The position numbers and the translations under genes are program-made. Below are positions 1 to 10,734 of a stretch of 64,000 bases of DNA, in pieces. Origin of the DNA: Umbilicaria muhlenbergii (lineage: Eukaryota; Ascomycota; Lecanoromycetes; Umbilicariales; Umbilicariaceae); assembly GCA_000611775.1 (NCBI GenBank), contig KK106987.1, positions 744,001 to 808,000 of the forward strand, written 5' to 3'. Position 1 is the first letter of the stretch. Every line of letters starts with the position of its first letter. Under the pieces are notes generated by a model, which worked only from the letters and a program-made list of their open reading frames with translations, ran no database searches and had not been told where the DNA came from.

Positions 1-774
1 TCAAGCTCCGAAGACCAGTCAATGCTAGACTACTCCGATGCCACAACGTCATCCAGTAGCCGCAATATCACGAATAACAACTCCGTAACCAACAAGCCGG
101 GTATTGGGCTTCCTCACGAACAAGATTCGTTTGACGATATGCTGAACACTTCAAGTCCGGATAAAGATGGTCTTAGTGGGTACTTCGCCCCAGCCAACTC
201 AAGAGCAAGCAGTGCCGCAAACACTCCGTCCATGCGGACCAAGCCTTCGGCCCTGGCTGAGGCGAGAAAAGCGTCGTATCCGCAGGAGCATACTCGTGCT
301 GTGTCCATCACGGTCAGAGAGCCTCCACTGGCAGCGAATCGCCAAACCTCTGACGTCAGCATGATTTCGAGGTTCTCTGACGAGAATGCCGCATTTAATG
401 TATCTCTTCACTCGAAGCCCCAGGCTAAGCCCACCGGAGATGTCAAAAGCAGGAAGGAAGGCAAGGGTAATGAGCTCGATGTGCGTCAGATAGGGCTGAA
501 GAAAGCGTCAGCCAGCCAACGCGAATCGAAGGAGGAAAGGGCAAGTAAGAAGACAGGCGAGAACCGCGCCGTGGTAAGTGACTCAAAGCGCAAAAGATCG
601 GTTGGGATTGCGCCACAGGAGGACTGCATACCAGGTTCGAGCCCGAGCAGAAAGGTGTCAAAGATGAGGAATTATGGCAGCAGCATGACTGCCACCGTTG
701 ATGATGCTATAAGGGAGGGTGATCTGGCGCGGGCGCCGCTTTGCTCGCTCGAGAACATTGTTACGGAGGTATAG
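1..774 (+). CDS. 3' part of an unidentified gene
   Basis: The frame is open from the first base, so this is the 3' end of a gene that starts upstream of the window; it stops with TAG at 772-774. The 257 visible residues are rich in Ser, Lys, Arg and Asn and look disordered, with basic clusters such as SDSKRKRS that could serve as nuclear localisation or phosphorylation sites. I recognise no domain and assign no function. The even, low-complexity composition is typical of the tail of a fungal regulatory protein, but that is only an impression. Confidence 0.6.
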   Translation, partial: SSSEDQSMLDYSDATTSSSSRNITNNNSVTNKPGIGLPHEQDSFDDMLNTSSPDKDGLSGYFAPANSRASSAANTPSMRTKPSALAEARKASYPQEHTRAVSITVREPPLAANRQTSDVSMISRFSDENAAFNVSLHSKPQAKPTGDVKSRKEGKGNELDVRQIGLKKASASQRESKEERASKKTGENRAVVSDSKRKRSVGIAPQEDCIPGSSPSRKVSKMRNYGSSMTATVDDAIREGDLARAPLCSLENIVTEV

Positions 775-1143
775 AAGAGCGGTACCTTGCCCGAAGCGTC
801 GGATGGAGTACTCCCCGGGTGCAGGTTAAGCTGCATCGCTGGATAAGGTCATCTGCCTTGATTGGGGGACAGAACAGGTATGGGATGAGTTCCTCGGCGT
901 ATGAAGGGGAAGCTCAAAAACGCATTCGTTATGTAGGTGTGTAGATGCTCTTAAAATGTATCAAGAGCTCTGTTGCGTTTGCTCCTTGTATGCAAAGCTA
1001 CTATTGGAGTGTGCTATGAATAGCAACGGCCTATGTGTTTCAAACCGGCATAACAGGGTGATGTATAGCTTTGACAAGTAAGACGCTGATAGTTGTTTGC
1101 ACTGGAGACACCATTAGTTATTAATGTAGGACATACAGCCAGC

Positions 1144-1328
1144 AGGCGTATGGATAAATACAGTGGTAGTCTTCAGCTGGGGCCCCTCTCATACTACAAC
1201 AGCAAAAAGCGATATATCTAAATTTTAGGGTAAGAGTTATAGGGATTCATGCTTCTACCATTTCTACATTAACCAGTGTAAGAGGGGACCCTCAGCTGAC
1301 GACTGCCACTCATTTCCCCCATACGCCT
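1144..1328. mobile_element. MITE-like element with about 50-bp imperfect inverted ends
   Basis: The left arm (1144-1195, starting AGGCGTATGG) and the reverse complement of the right arm (1276-1328, ending CCATACGCCT) align over about 50 bases with scattered mismatches and one or two small gaps. The shared core includes AGTGG(T/C)AGTC(T/G)TCAGCTG. The arms enclose about 80 bases of AT-rich sequence, giving a 185-base unit with no coding potential. Size and layout fit a non-autonomous DNA transposon relic (MITE). I see no convincing target-site duplication and no second copy in the window, so a plain hairpin of other origin is possible. Confidence 0.45.
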
Positions 1329-1773
1329 ACCCAGTGAGTTCCCCCAAGTTCAGCGGTAGGGGAAATCTCCCTCTATGCATGACTGATGTCCGGTACTCCT
1401 ACAGCAGCAGCTGGGCCGTCTAGCTGCCCAGGGACCCCGTAGCTTACAGGCCGAGTTAGTATTTTACAGTATACTCATCCCGGCACCTTCGTGTAGGCTT
1501 GAAACCTCCACCTCATCCTCCGGTGCTCGAGAGGTGCTAGCGTTCTTCCAAGGGGTGTCGGGGTCCAGAAGCCCAAAGATGGCGCCAGAAGGGGGCTAAC
1601 CAAGTGGAGCGGGATGATCTACACCGTACGACGCTGAACCAGTCGCGAACGCCCCGCGGCGAATAGGCAGCGTCGTATTTGTCCTAACGTGCCTCGACTC
1701 ACGACATACGGAGTACGACACTGTCTCTCTATCTGAAGATACATTCTTTGCGCCTGGTCGATCCCGCCACCTG

Positions 1774-1836
1774 CTTCTTCCTTCTCCTTCTCTTTCTCTT
1801 TCTCTTTCTCTTTCTCTTTCCCTTACTCTTCCCCCT
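1774..1836 (+). repeat. Pyrimidine tract with (TCTTTC)n, promoter of DSK2
   Basis: A nearly pure C/T stretch with a TCTTTC-type hexamer repeated several times, about 300 bases upstream of the DSK2 start. CT-rich tracts just upstream of transcription starts are common in filamentous-fungal housekeeping promoters. A promoter role is inferred from position. Confidence 0.5.
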
Positions 1837-1930
1837 CCCCTCGTAACCTGACTCGTGGCTCTGGCACACCATCGAGACAAGCCGGCACTAGACGTCATTC
1901 TGCTTTTGCCGATACCCTGGACACCCTAAA

Positions 1931-1965
1931 GCTCACCCTCACCCTCACCTTCACCCTCACTCTCG
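1931..1965 (+). repeat. CACCCT hexamer repeat in DSK2 leader
   Basis: Five to six near-exact tandem copies of CTCACC/CACCCT. They lie between the CT tract and the DSK2 start codon and are probably part of the promoter or 5' untranslated region. Confidence 0.5.
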
Positions 1966-2127
1966 CGCCCAACCTAATTCTACCGGACCAATCCGATCTC
2001 TGTACAACCTCCAGCAGAATCCATCAGACGGACGATCCACACTTCACGAACGATTCCCTCTCACCTTCTACCCTTCCGAGAGGACACCTACTGGCAGTCG
2101 GCGTTTGGAACCACAACATCATACGAT

Positions 2128-3668
2128 ATGGCGGACGATGCGCCAGCGGAAGAGGCGCCTATCACCTTCAACATCAAATCCTCCAGTGAAGCCAAATACG
2201 TCCTCACGCTTCCTCTATCTACCTCCGTCATCGACCTCAAAACGAAGCTTTCCACACCCGAATACGCCGACCTACCACCAGAGAGACAGAGGCTCATCTA
2301 TTCTGGCCGTGTGCTCAAAGATCCTGACACTTTAGGTTCTTACAAGATCAAGGACGGTCATACTGTACACCTTGTGAAGGGCGCGGCCAGTAATCAACGG
2401 CAGAACCCAGCGACTCAGGGCCCAAGCACAGCTACTGGCACCGGTGCGACAGCTGCTCCGGCCGCGGCAGGGGTACCGACGAACATCGCTACTGGCACTG
2501 GTAACAATCCTCTTGCTGGCTTGACTGGTGCTCGCTATGCAGGCTTTGCACAACTCCCAAGCGCAGGCATGTTCGGTCCAGATGGCGGCGTAAGTCAGGC
2601 TTTTCCCCTTTCAACCCATGTATTCATCCATGCGCTGGATGGAACAATCAATAACTGATGCTTTCTGTGTGATAGATGGGCCCACCACCCGACCCGGAGC
2701 AAATGGCATCCATGCTTGAGAACCCTCAATTTCAATCCACTCTCAACGAAGCCCTGCAGAACCCACAAATCCTCGACATGATGATCCAGCAAAACCCCAT
2801 GCTCCGTGAAATGGGTCCGATGGCGCGTCAAATGCTACAGACTCCTGAGTTCAGGCGCATGTTGACAGACCCGGAAGCTCTAAGGAACATGCACCAAATA
2901 CAACGGGCTATGGGTGGAATGGGCGGAATGATGGGCGGACTGGGCGGCGCCAGAGGGAGTGAGCAGTTCCCAGCACCAGGTGTCACCGACACAACGCCAG
3001 AGGGAACGTCGAGGACGCCTCAACAGCCAAACGCCACCACGGCCGCGGGACAGCCACCAGCAACACCGTTCAACCCGATGGCCTTGTTCGGAGCAAACCC
3101 TGCAGCCCAGGCGGGAAACCCATTTGCCGCGCTCTTCAACCCCGTCGCTCTGGGCGCTCCACCTGCCACCTCAACACCTCCTCCCCCCGGCACGCAACCC
3201 GCAGCCGAATCAACGCAAACGGGCCAACAAAACCCACCAGCCAACCCATTCGCAGCAATGTTCGGCCCCGGCGGTCCCATGGCCCCGCCAAACCAGCCCG
3301 CAGGCGCCGGCACCCAACAGCCGCAAAACCCCTTCGCCAACCTCGCCAGCAATCCCTTCATCCAAAACCCAGCCCTCATGCAACAGGTCCTGGCAGCGAT
3401 GAACGGCAGCGGCGCCACCGGCACCGACGCCACCGCCGGCAGCATCGGCGCGGGCGGCTTCAACCCTTTTGCCGCCTTGCTGGGCGAAGCTGGTGCGGGC
3501 GGCGCAACGCCGGCGGTGCAGGATACGCGACCGCCGGAGGATCGGTACGCGGAACAGTTGCGGCAGTTGAATGAGATGGGGTTTTATGAGTTTGAGCGGA
3601 ACGTGGAGGCGTTGAGGAGGACGGGGGGGAGCGTGCAGGGGGCGGTGGAGTACTTGCTTACTCATTAG
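2128..3668 (+). CDS. DSK2: Ubiquilin family shuttle protein Dsk2
   Basis: Two exons, 2128-2589 and 2676-3668, joined by a GTAAGT...TAG intron, give 484 residues. The protein has an N-terminal ubiquitin-like domain (about 10-82), STI1-type repeats rich in Met, Asn and Pro (about 155-235, with MLENPQFQ and MLREMGPMARQML), a long Pro/Gly/Ala/Asn linker containing NPFAA-type repeats, and a C-terminal UBA domain (about 440-482, with LNEMGF and NVEALRRTGG). Ubiquilins bind ubiquitinated clients through the UBA and the proteasome through the UBL, carrying substrates to degradation and shielding membrane proteins. Length and order match fungal Dsk2. It converges on noxA. Confidence 0.95.
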
Positions 3669-4236
3669 GGTAGGGTGGGGAGGGAGGGGGGGCAGCTGGG
3701 GGCTAAAAGGGGGGAAGGAATGGAGGAGAAAGGGGAGATTTGTGGATGCGGGTAGTATACGGATGTTATGATGTGATCATTTGTTTTTTTGACGAGGATA
3801 ACGCTCATGTCTACACTTGAGGCCTTTTCGATCAGAGGCTTGACGATTGGGATCCAGTCTCCTAGTTTGGCTGTGATGAGGATGAGCCACTCACCGGCTA
3901 AGGTTTAGCTATTCTGTTGTAGGGAGTCATTAGTCTTGCTGCAGCGGGAATTTCGAAAAGCTTGGATGAAATTGGAGGATTACCCATGGGTGGCGGTCGT
4001 GCACCCAGCTCAAGGGAATCTCAGCACCGTGTTGTTTTCAGAGGGGTATCGTATCTTACACGGACTACCAAAAGTCCTGTTCATCGAGTCATCGTCGCCC
4101 CATCAGGACCAGCGCCAAAAATCCAGCGCCGCCAAAATGCCACACCCTACAACAACGCCAACCCACCCATCTCCCCACCCCCCATCCTTCATCACCCATC
4201 CCCCTCTTCCTCTCCTCCCCCCCCCCTCCCCAGGAT
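3669..4236. other. Spacer between convergent DSK2 and noxA
   Basis: Shared 3' flank of two convergent genes. It starts with a G/A-rich run (about 3669-3740) and ends with a C/T-rich run (about 4190-4232), so both transcripts leave through purine-rich sequence. No gene is seen. Confidence 0.6.
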
Positions 4237-5992
4237 TCAAAAATGTTCCTTCCAAAACCGAAACCTCACATCCGGCCCCGTCACCTCCGCGCACGCCCCC
4301 CGAATATCCCTCGCCGCCGCATTCGGCCCGCAGAAATAAACCCCCACATGCGTGCGCAACTCCTTCTCCAACCCGCCAATATAGGTGCCGTCGACGACGC
4401 CGTCCCTCAGCGCGGCGAACAGTTTCCGGAAATCGGGCCGCCCGAAATTGGTGCGGGATTTCAGCTCGGTCAGGGGGTCGAGGGTGGAGCCGACGCTGTT
4501 GAGGTAGATGTTGGTGGTCTGGTCGAGGTCGAGACGCTGGGTCAGGTAGGTGTGGATGCGGAGGAACTCCGGCGCCGAGCCGCCCGCGGCGGCGGCGAGG
4601 GATTGCGCTTCGAGGGAGGAGAGCAGGTGGTGGAACCATTCGAAGGAGGCGGTGTCCTTGCAGACCCAGATGAACTCGACGCGACGGAGGCGGCGGGGCG
4701 GGTTCGGCCCCGCGCGCAGGTGCCAGATGTTTTTGAGGATGGAGGCCCAGGGGGTGACGCCGATGCCGGTGCCGATGAGGACGGCGATTTCGTTGTCGAA
4801 GACGTCTTCGGCGGGGGCGCCGTAGGGCCCGTCGATGCGGATCGGCGGCATGGTTTGGCCGTTGGCGAGCGCGATTTCGTACATGCCCATAGGGTCGAGG
4901 GCGTCGTAGTCTTTGGCTTGGGTGGGGCCGGCGCCGAGGGCGTCGCCGAGGGCGCGGGTGAAGTCGCCGACTTGGCGGACGTGGATCGAGATGTAGGGGT
5001 CGAAGGGGCAGGAGGTAATAGTGAAGGGGTGCCATTGCGTGGTGGAGACGCAAGGGACGTTGATGAAGAGCCATTGGCCCGCTTTGTAGTGCATGCTGGG
5101 TTTGCGGAATTGGATCTCTAGTACTTCGTAGGGGTGGCGGATCACTTTGAGGATGGAGGTGGAGCGCCGGCTGCGGATTTCGCGGTAGATGCGCTCACAG
5201 AGATAGATGCCGCCGCCCCATAGCTCCCACCGCCAGCCTTCGTAGCCTAGGCAGTGGTCCCAAAAGGGCTTGCCGGCAAAGGGGGAGAAAGGCTGAGTGG
5301 TTGAGCGGACGAAGCAGCCCGTTGCGTGCGTGTAGAGACCGAGGAGGAAGGGAACGAAGAGGTGGTGGGTATACCAGAATGTTTCATAGGACTGTTGCCG
5401 TATCTTTGCGTGGGAGGTGGTGAAGATGAGTAACATGCACAGAAGCATGATGTGTCCTGTGATACCACCAGCTTGTGTGTAGTGGATTTCCACAGCCGTC
5501 ACGGGCCGGAGCTGGTGTCTTTCGACATTAAAGAAGCTATACTTTGTCAGAAATGAATATGGCCGAAAGGTTTTGAAGCAGCTTACTTGACGTAATGTGC
5601 TGCAACATGGACTATAGTCCAAAACAGCAACGAATACGCAACTTGTCGATGAAACCACTGGGATTCGTCCAACGGTAGAAACCTTAGCTTCGGTCTGATC
5701 CACCGTAATAGGTTCCGGCACATAGGCAGGAGTATGACTGCTCCGTCTATTGACAGGTTCAGACCTGCTCCTCGAGATATCCATACTGAGAATGTGAGGG
5801 TGTTTAAGCCTGCCAACCGTGAATCGCTTGCCTGCTTCCACCTGCCCAGCGTTAGCCTCAGTATTGTGGCTACCGTGTATTCCAAGCTTACCATCCGATT
5901 ATGAACATGCCGACATGAAGACCATGAAATATTAAATTGAAAATGAATTTCCTTCCGGTAAACTCCCTCCTCAGAAAGGATTGTTGCGCCAT
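4237..5992 (-). CDS. noxA: NADPH oxidase catalytic subunit NoxA (gp91phox type)
   Basis: Three exons, 5992-5892, 5841-5587 and 5536-4237, separated by two 50-base introns, give 551 residues, the usual NoxA length. The ferric-reductase-like membrane half carries the four haem-ligating histidines with the spacing known for gp91phox (His98/His112 and His176/His189). It is followed by an FAD site (HPFTITS, 288-294), an NADPH-binding loop (GTGIGVTPWAS, about 374-384) and the conserved FWKEHF end. There are no EF hands, so it belongs to the NoxA/B group rather than NoxC. It moves electrons from NADPH across the membrane to oxygen, making superoxide used in fungal development and hyphal signalling. 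NoxA is favoured over NoxB from sequence such as WWKQASD and LAGLNTL, recalled from NoxA orthologues. Confidence 0.94.
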
Positions 5993-6370
5993 TTTGGAAA
6001 ATGTAATATGCAGATAGTATTAATCAAGCCGGCCGGCGAGCGTCGAAAAAGACAATGCAGGAGGCTCCAGCCCCAGGGTTGGATCTCTGGACCAGGAGAG
6101 GGGGTAAGATTCGAATCGCGCTGCGCTGTTAGAAGTGGATAGCCAGCAACCCCGGCGATCTTCACTGAAGACGACGGCGACGCCGTGAGCGTTATCGGTC
6201 CAAATAACACAATGACGACGGTAGCAATTGCGGCACAAGTGGTATAATAATGGCAGCTGTGGACCTCGAGACTGTAGTGGGGTGCAGAAGAGATGCGGTA
6301 TGCAGAATGCTAGGTTCAAAAGCCATGAAACCGCAATAACTCCTTGAAGATCCACGCCGTCTGAAGCCTT
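5993..6370. other. noxA upstream region
   Basis: Sequence upstream of the noxA start. No convincing gene or clear TATA box is seen. An open minus-strand frame at 6020-6355 lacks family resemblance and is more likely leader or promoter sequence. Confidence 0.4.
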
Positions 6371-6900
6371 GCTCGAGGGGTGATATCAATGCCGGAGATA
6401 TTGCTTTGCCTGATTATGCACGATATGCGGATTGACAAGTCTGCGCCGGCGAGGTATGAGTACGGCACGAGAGATTGTCGAGAGCATGGATCAGATGGTA
6501 GATTATGGGTATCGAGATCTGATGAAGCACATGCGGCGGTGGAATGGCGCAATGTCTGTCCCTCAATTCTCTTCAAACAGTCCTGATACCTTGCGGCGCG
6601 CGATGTTCATGCAGTGAATCCTGATACACAAGCCACTTGCGATATCAACTAAAGCTAGGCGCAACAGATTCTGTCTTTCCTCGAGTATGGAGTTAGGTTT
6701 TGGCTGAGTATTGATTAAATTGCCTCGGGCAACGATGGTGAAGCTGTAGAGGATCTGAGAGACCTGAATATCATGCGCGCTTGTCGTCTAGCGCAGGTAC
6801 AGGCTCAGCATGAGATGTCCGAGGATTGAGATGATCGAGTCTCGAAGCTGTCGCAAGATCCTGGTGCCACTTTGCGCAATCTTCTAGATGCCTGATGTCC
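6371..6900 (+). pseudogene. Possible decayed protein-coding gene
   Basis: Three short plus-strand stretches look protein-like in composition but lie in different frames or are split by stops: about 6382-6430 (DINAGDIALPDYARY), 6456-6617 (STAREIVESMDQMVDYGYRD and onward, Met-rich and helical) and about 6729-6895 (AVEDLRDLNIMRACRLAQVQ, then a TGA, then DDRVSKLSQDPG). They could be exons of a real gene whose introns I cannot resolve, or the remains of a gene broken by mutation. I recognise no family. The evidence is only codon-like texture and helical sequence. Confidence 0.25.
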
Positions 6901-8835
6901 CTCTGGAAGGAGCCCTATGTGCGCGGGCAATGCCGTGGTGGTTGCAAAACTCGGCACGTTTGGACCAGGGCGCCTGTGTTTGAGACAAACACGTTATGCT
7001 TCGAGAGCAGGTTGCAATGCTATGCTACACATAATCGCCAACGCTTTTGCATGGTGGCACAGGATGTATGTATGCTGCTTGACAGACGAACGGACGATGG
7101 GTGGCGTTGGGCAATTGGTTATGGCTATCAGATTGACTTGATCACATCCTGCAACAGAGGAGCTGGAGTCATGGCCCTCTGCCGACGTCGCTCTGGCCCT
7201 CTTGACCCGTCTCTCTCTCCCCACAGTCGTGGAGACGTGTGGTCTGGAACGCCAAAAGCCAAGGGCACTCGAAATAGCCGTGATCAGCAGCGACGACTCG
7301 AAAAATAGGACTGCTGCGGGCGCTATTGGATCTGGATGCTGGACGGGGCGGAAGTCGGATCACATCTGTAACGGAAGGGATCTCGACGGTTGGAGCAGTG
7401 GGAGCAAGGGTAGTGGCAGGGGCAAGGGTTGGGTATGCAGCAAAGTGGAAAAGGAGCACTGGTGCCAGGGGAGCCAATCAGCCGCGTTCTGCAGCCGCTG
7501 GAAGGAAGTGGCGCGGTCGAAAAGGTCGAAAAGGTCGAAAAGGGCGACGGGTTGAAGCTCGTATCGCTTTGCATTGGAGGTCAGGTAGACTGTCGATTGG
7601 CGATTTGGTCATGGTCAAGCGCGGTAAGCCTGGACCCTCAATCAACCCCTCAGTCCGTTACGTAGTGGGACCAAGGTACGAGGTACTCTAGCTCTGCGAC
7701 CGTAGCTCCATCCCGTGACCTCTCACCCGTCGCGGCTCCTCTCATGCACGCCAGCACAGCAGAATGATGCTAGATAATCCTCGTAGACTACAGTAGAAAG
7801 CTCTTTCGCGACAACAAATAGCACAGACCCACGCCGTAAGCCATCTCGATCATGTGCCATGAGTTGCGACAGAGGAGGCTGGGTGAATCCCCCCAACCAT
7901 CCTGCTGGCAGTGGGGGAGTCAGCATTGCCGTCATTTCTGCCACGGCGGGATGCGGAGATATTTCTGGTGTTGGTGGGGGGCATTCCCGCCTTTCTATAT
8001 ACAGTGTTGGATGGCGGAGTACTTGCGCGAAGGACTCGGATGAAACTGCGGAGTCGCACAGCCTGAACACCAGTGTATCGTGGGTGCCTGTTGTCGTTTC
8101 CACGTCGCAGTATTCGTGGATGTGCATGCATGCTGTCCGAATCCCCATATTCCAGTTCCACCCTCCCAGACACCCAGCCCACGACAAGAACGCATTCATA
8201 GGAGGAATGCGCATCCGTCCAGGTATTAGAATAGGCTCGCGCCTTGACGCCGCACCTTTTCCCCAGCATCCGCTCACCAGCCAATCGCCAGACGATTGAG
8301 CACACCCGCATGCCTGCCATGACACGCCACCTCGACATGCGAAACCCATTTGATCCTGGCTCGCATCTGTGATTCGGTGCATGATGCATGCCAGTTCCTG
8401 CCAATGAGCGTTGGCCGTTATTCCTGGGCCGTGGGCAGCATCGCACGATTCCTATCCGCGGCAATGCATCCTCGCTCCTCGGTGCCTGAATGGGTGCTGG
8501 GCCCATTATGCGCTATCCATTGTAAGGGCATTGTGCACGGGAAGATGGGGCCGGGTATGCTTCAGAGTCGTTTGAATACGTCTCGAACCCGTCGGGGCCA
8601 TCTTCCATACTTTGTGCCTTGGTCAGAGACTCCAGAGTTGCGGTGCATGAACTCGTGAGATTGTATTGTTCCTGTCGTCGATTGCCAACTCAAGCAATAC
8701 CATAAGATCTAAAAGCAATGTCGAATTTCACACAGTAACCCTCCGATCGCAAGAGCTCTCTGCTCCTCTCCATCCATCTACCGTTCGAACGCCCCGCGCG
8801 ACCAAAGCTGGCCGATCTCGTACATACTCGCCACG
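6901..8835. other. Long gene-poor region
   Basis: About 1.9 kb without a gene I can support. Open frames of up to 219 codons occur on both strands and overlap one another (for example 7723-8382 minus and 7859-8299 plus); none resembles a protein family. A 9-base repeat lies at 7517-7545. The last 100 bases or so are the leader of the membrane-protein gene at 8836. Confidence 0.5.
7517..7545 (+). repeat. Three tandem 9-base repeats (GGTCGAAAA)
   Basis: Three perfect tandem copies of a 9-mer (GGTCGAAAA) in the gene-poor region. It looks like a short minisatellite with no visible function. Confidence 0.6.
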
Positions 8836-9334
8836 ATGGGAAAGCTCATCAAAAACCACTGGGCCCGGCTCATCATCCTGACCGCGGCATCCTACCAAAT
8901 CGCCGCCGCTCTCGAAGGGTTCTTCTGGCCCAAACTCTTCTGGGACTTCCTCACCACGAACCTCAACGGCGCCGTCAAGCCCGTCCCCATCCTACAGATC
9001 GTCAACTTACTCTTCGGCATCCTCGGGCTGGCATGGGAATGGCCGTTGCGCTGGCTGTCCGGCACCGGCATGCATCGCAGTATGGAGGCGCGATTGGTCG
9101 TCTATCCGTTGAGCAGTCTGGCTGCGCTGTTACTGTATCAGGGGACGAATCCGGGGCTTTATTATCTTATTGGAATGGGGGTCTACTTCTGGGCATACAG
9201 TGAAGGCGAGGTGAGTTCTTGTTTGGTGCCGTTGTGTTGTAGGGACTGGTAGCTGATGCGTACTATTCTAGGTTGTGTGTCCGATCCCTTGGTCATTACC
9301 GCGGAGAGGCCGCAGGTCGAGACGGACGATATGA
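8836..9334 (+). CDS. Conserved small fungal integral membrane protein
   Basis: Two exons, 8836-9210 and 9272-9334, around a GTGAGT...CTAG intron give 145 residues ending in a basic tail (RRGRRSRRTI). Three to four hydrophobic segments are visible: about 12-28, 46-68, 85-100 and 103-122. The start MGKLIKNHWARLI and the region AVKPVPILQ resemble a conserved ascomycete family that I recall as an uncharacterised DUF (DUF7727; number from memory). The short second exon restores the family-like ending VVCPIPWSLPRR, which supports the intron. Function and membrane are unknown. Confidence 0.75.
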
Positions 9335-9715
9335 ATGCGTCAAATCGACATGGAGTTTGGAGGGCTTTTCCAGCATAGCGATACGGGCGTTCGGTCGTTC
9401 ACCAGGCATTGGATAACGTTAACTATGGGGGGTTTTCGAATCCTTGACTGAGAAATATCGGAGAAGACATATGGTGCTGTACATATCACAGAAAATGCTC
9501 ATGAGCAGACGTATGTACATCAACAAGCAGACTTGAGATATGTATAACCTCACGGGTGATCCTATGCGTATGTACCTGCCATGCATTCACCACCGACACC
9601 CACCTCTTACGTCATGATCTCCTCATCAGCTCCAACGTCCACCTCAAATGCTCTTCACCCACCGTCACCAACCTTCCCGGCCCTTCCCAAAAACATCCCA
9701 GGTCATACCACCAAG
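9335..9715. other. Spacer upstream of the cysteine hydrolase
   Basis: Promoter and leader region. The frame of the next gene extends upstream to 9581, but the added 45 residues are Pro/Ser/Thr-rich and lie before the conserved start, so they are read as leader. Confidence 0.5.
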
Positions 9716-10273
9716 ATGACAACCGCCCTCCTCATAATCGACATGCAAAACGTCTTCCTCTCCATGACGGACCCCTGCCTTCAAAACATCCTCAACCTAA
9801 CCACCCACTTCCAATCCCGCTCCCTCCCCCGCATCTTCACCCAACACGGCCACACCGCCGCCGAGCTCACCCCGCCATTCTCCAACCAGCTCGTGCGCAA
9901 ATGGGGTCCTTCCGGCTCCATCGCCACCGGCAGCAAAGACTGGGAGCTCATCCCCGAGATCAAGGAGGCCGCATCGGAAGAAGGGAGTGTTACCTTGGTC
10001 GGGAAGAACACGTATGATGCGTTCCTCAACACCGATCTGGAGAACTTGTTACGCGAGAGGGAGGTCGAGAGGGTGGTGGTGTGTGGCGTTATGACCGATT
10101 GTTGCTGCGACACTACCGCGAGGGCGGCGTTTAATCGGGGGTTCGAAACTTGGCTGGTGGACGATGCGTGTGGGACTGCGAATCAAAAGCAGCATGAGCG
10201 CGGCTTGGGGGGTTTTGCGTATGGCTTCGGGGAGGTGGTGACAACCGCGGTGGTTTTGAAAAGAGTACAGTGA
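9716..10273 (+). CDS. Isochorismatase-like cysteine hydrolase
   Basis: A single exon of 185 residues. The start at 9716 is chosen because the family fold begins directly with the strand LLIIDMQ. The catalytic triad is visible: Asp9 in IIDMQN, Lys97 in LVGKNTYDAF, and the nucleophile Cys130 in GVMTDCCCDTTARAA, matching the family pattern GVxTxxC. A cis-peptide position follows, as in other members. The superfamily includes nicotinamidases, isochorismatases and N-carbamoyl hydrolases. The short length and lack of a clear metal site point to the general isochorismatase-like group, and the substrate is not predictable. It is probably cytosolic, with no signal peptide. Three Cys in a row at 129-131 is unusual. 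Confidence 0.9.
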   Translation: MTTALLIIDMQNVFLSMTDPCLQNILNLTTHFQSRSLPRIFTQHGHTAAELTPPFSNQLVRKWGPSGSIATGSKDWELIPEIKEAASEEGSVTLVGKNTYDAFLNTDLENLLREREVERVVVCGVMTDCCCDTTARAAFNRGFETWLVDDACGTANQKQHERGLGGFAYGFGEVVTTAVVLKRVQ

Positions 10274-10734
10274 GAGGTCTGGGTTTGAGGCGGCGGGTTT
10301 CAAACGTGCAGAGACCACTGAGCTGGATGGGAGTATTTGACGAGAACGAGGTCTAACGATCGTACGAGATGAGGTGTTCTACTATAAGTCAATATCATTG
10401 TTAAGCCCGTTCCCAGGCCAAACCATGTTGCCGAGCATCAATCCTAGAGCTCCCCCCCTGTAGAGGATTGTCCGTTTATTCCGAGGCCACAACGCCCAGT
10501 CCGTCCGATGGCGTGAATCGCAAGGCTTAGCCACATCAGTTACCCCAAGGAGTATTGTGTATATGGCCTTTCAAGGAATCGAAAGGAGCAGGCGAGAGGC
10601 CTTTCCTGAGAATGCACTGTGCGATAATCTTGCCCAAATTTGCACCTCCAAGCTCTTATGCGCGTGTAATGAGGTCGACTGCACACAAGCGATAGCAAAT
10701 CTACCGGAAGTTACCCCAAGGTTCCAAGTTCCCA
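10274..10734. other. Spacer between convergent genes
   Basis: Shared 3' flank of the cysteine hydrolase (plus) and the DNA glycosylase (minus). Nothing else is seen. Confidence 0.6.

Larger units (their letters stand above)
775..2127. other. Intergenic spacer with repeat and promoter tracts
   Basis: This 1.35 kb spacer lies between the partial orphan gene and DSK2. It holds an imperfect long inverted repeat (1144-1328, listed separately) and, close to DSK2, pyrimidine-rich tracts. Short open frames here lack coding character. Confidence 0.6.

Noticed and set aside
4243-5121. A 292-codon open frame on the plus strand
   Set aside because: It is antisense to the noxA exon, which carries clear family motifs. 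The plus-strand translation is only a mirror of GC-rich codons.
6100-6190. A tRNA-like GATTCGAATC segment
   Set aside because: The T-loop-like string is a palindrome; no acceptor stem, anticodon arm or A/B box spacing could be built around it.
7723-8382. A 219-codon minus-strand frame with several Cys and Trp
   Set aside because: It overlaps open frames on both strands, has no family-like segments and no matching splice context. It could not be told from chance.
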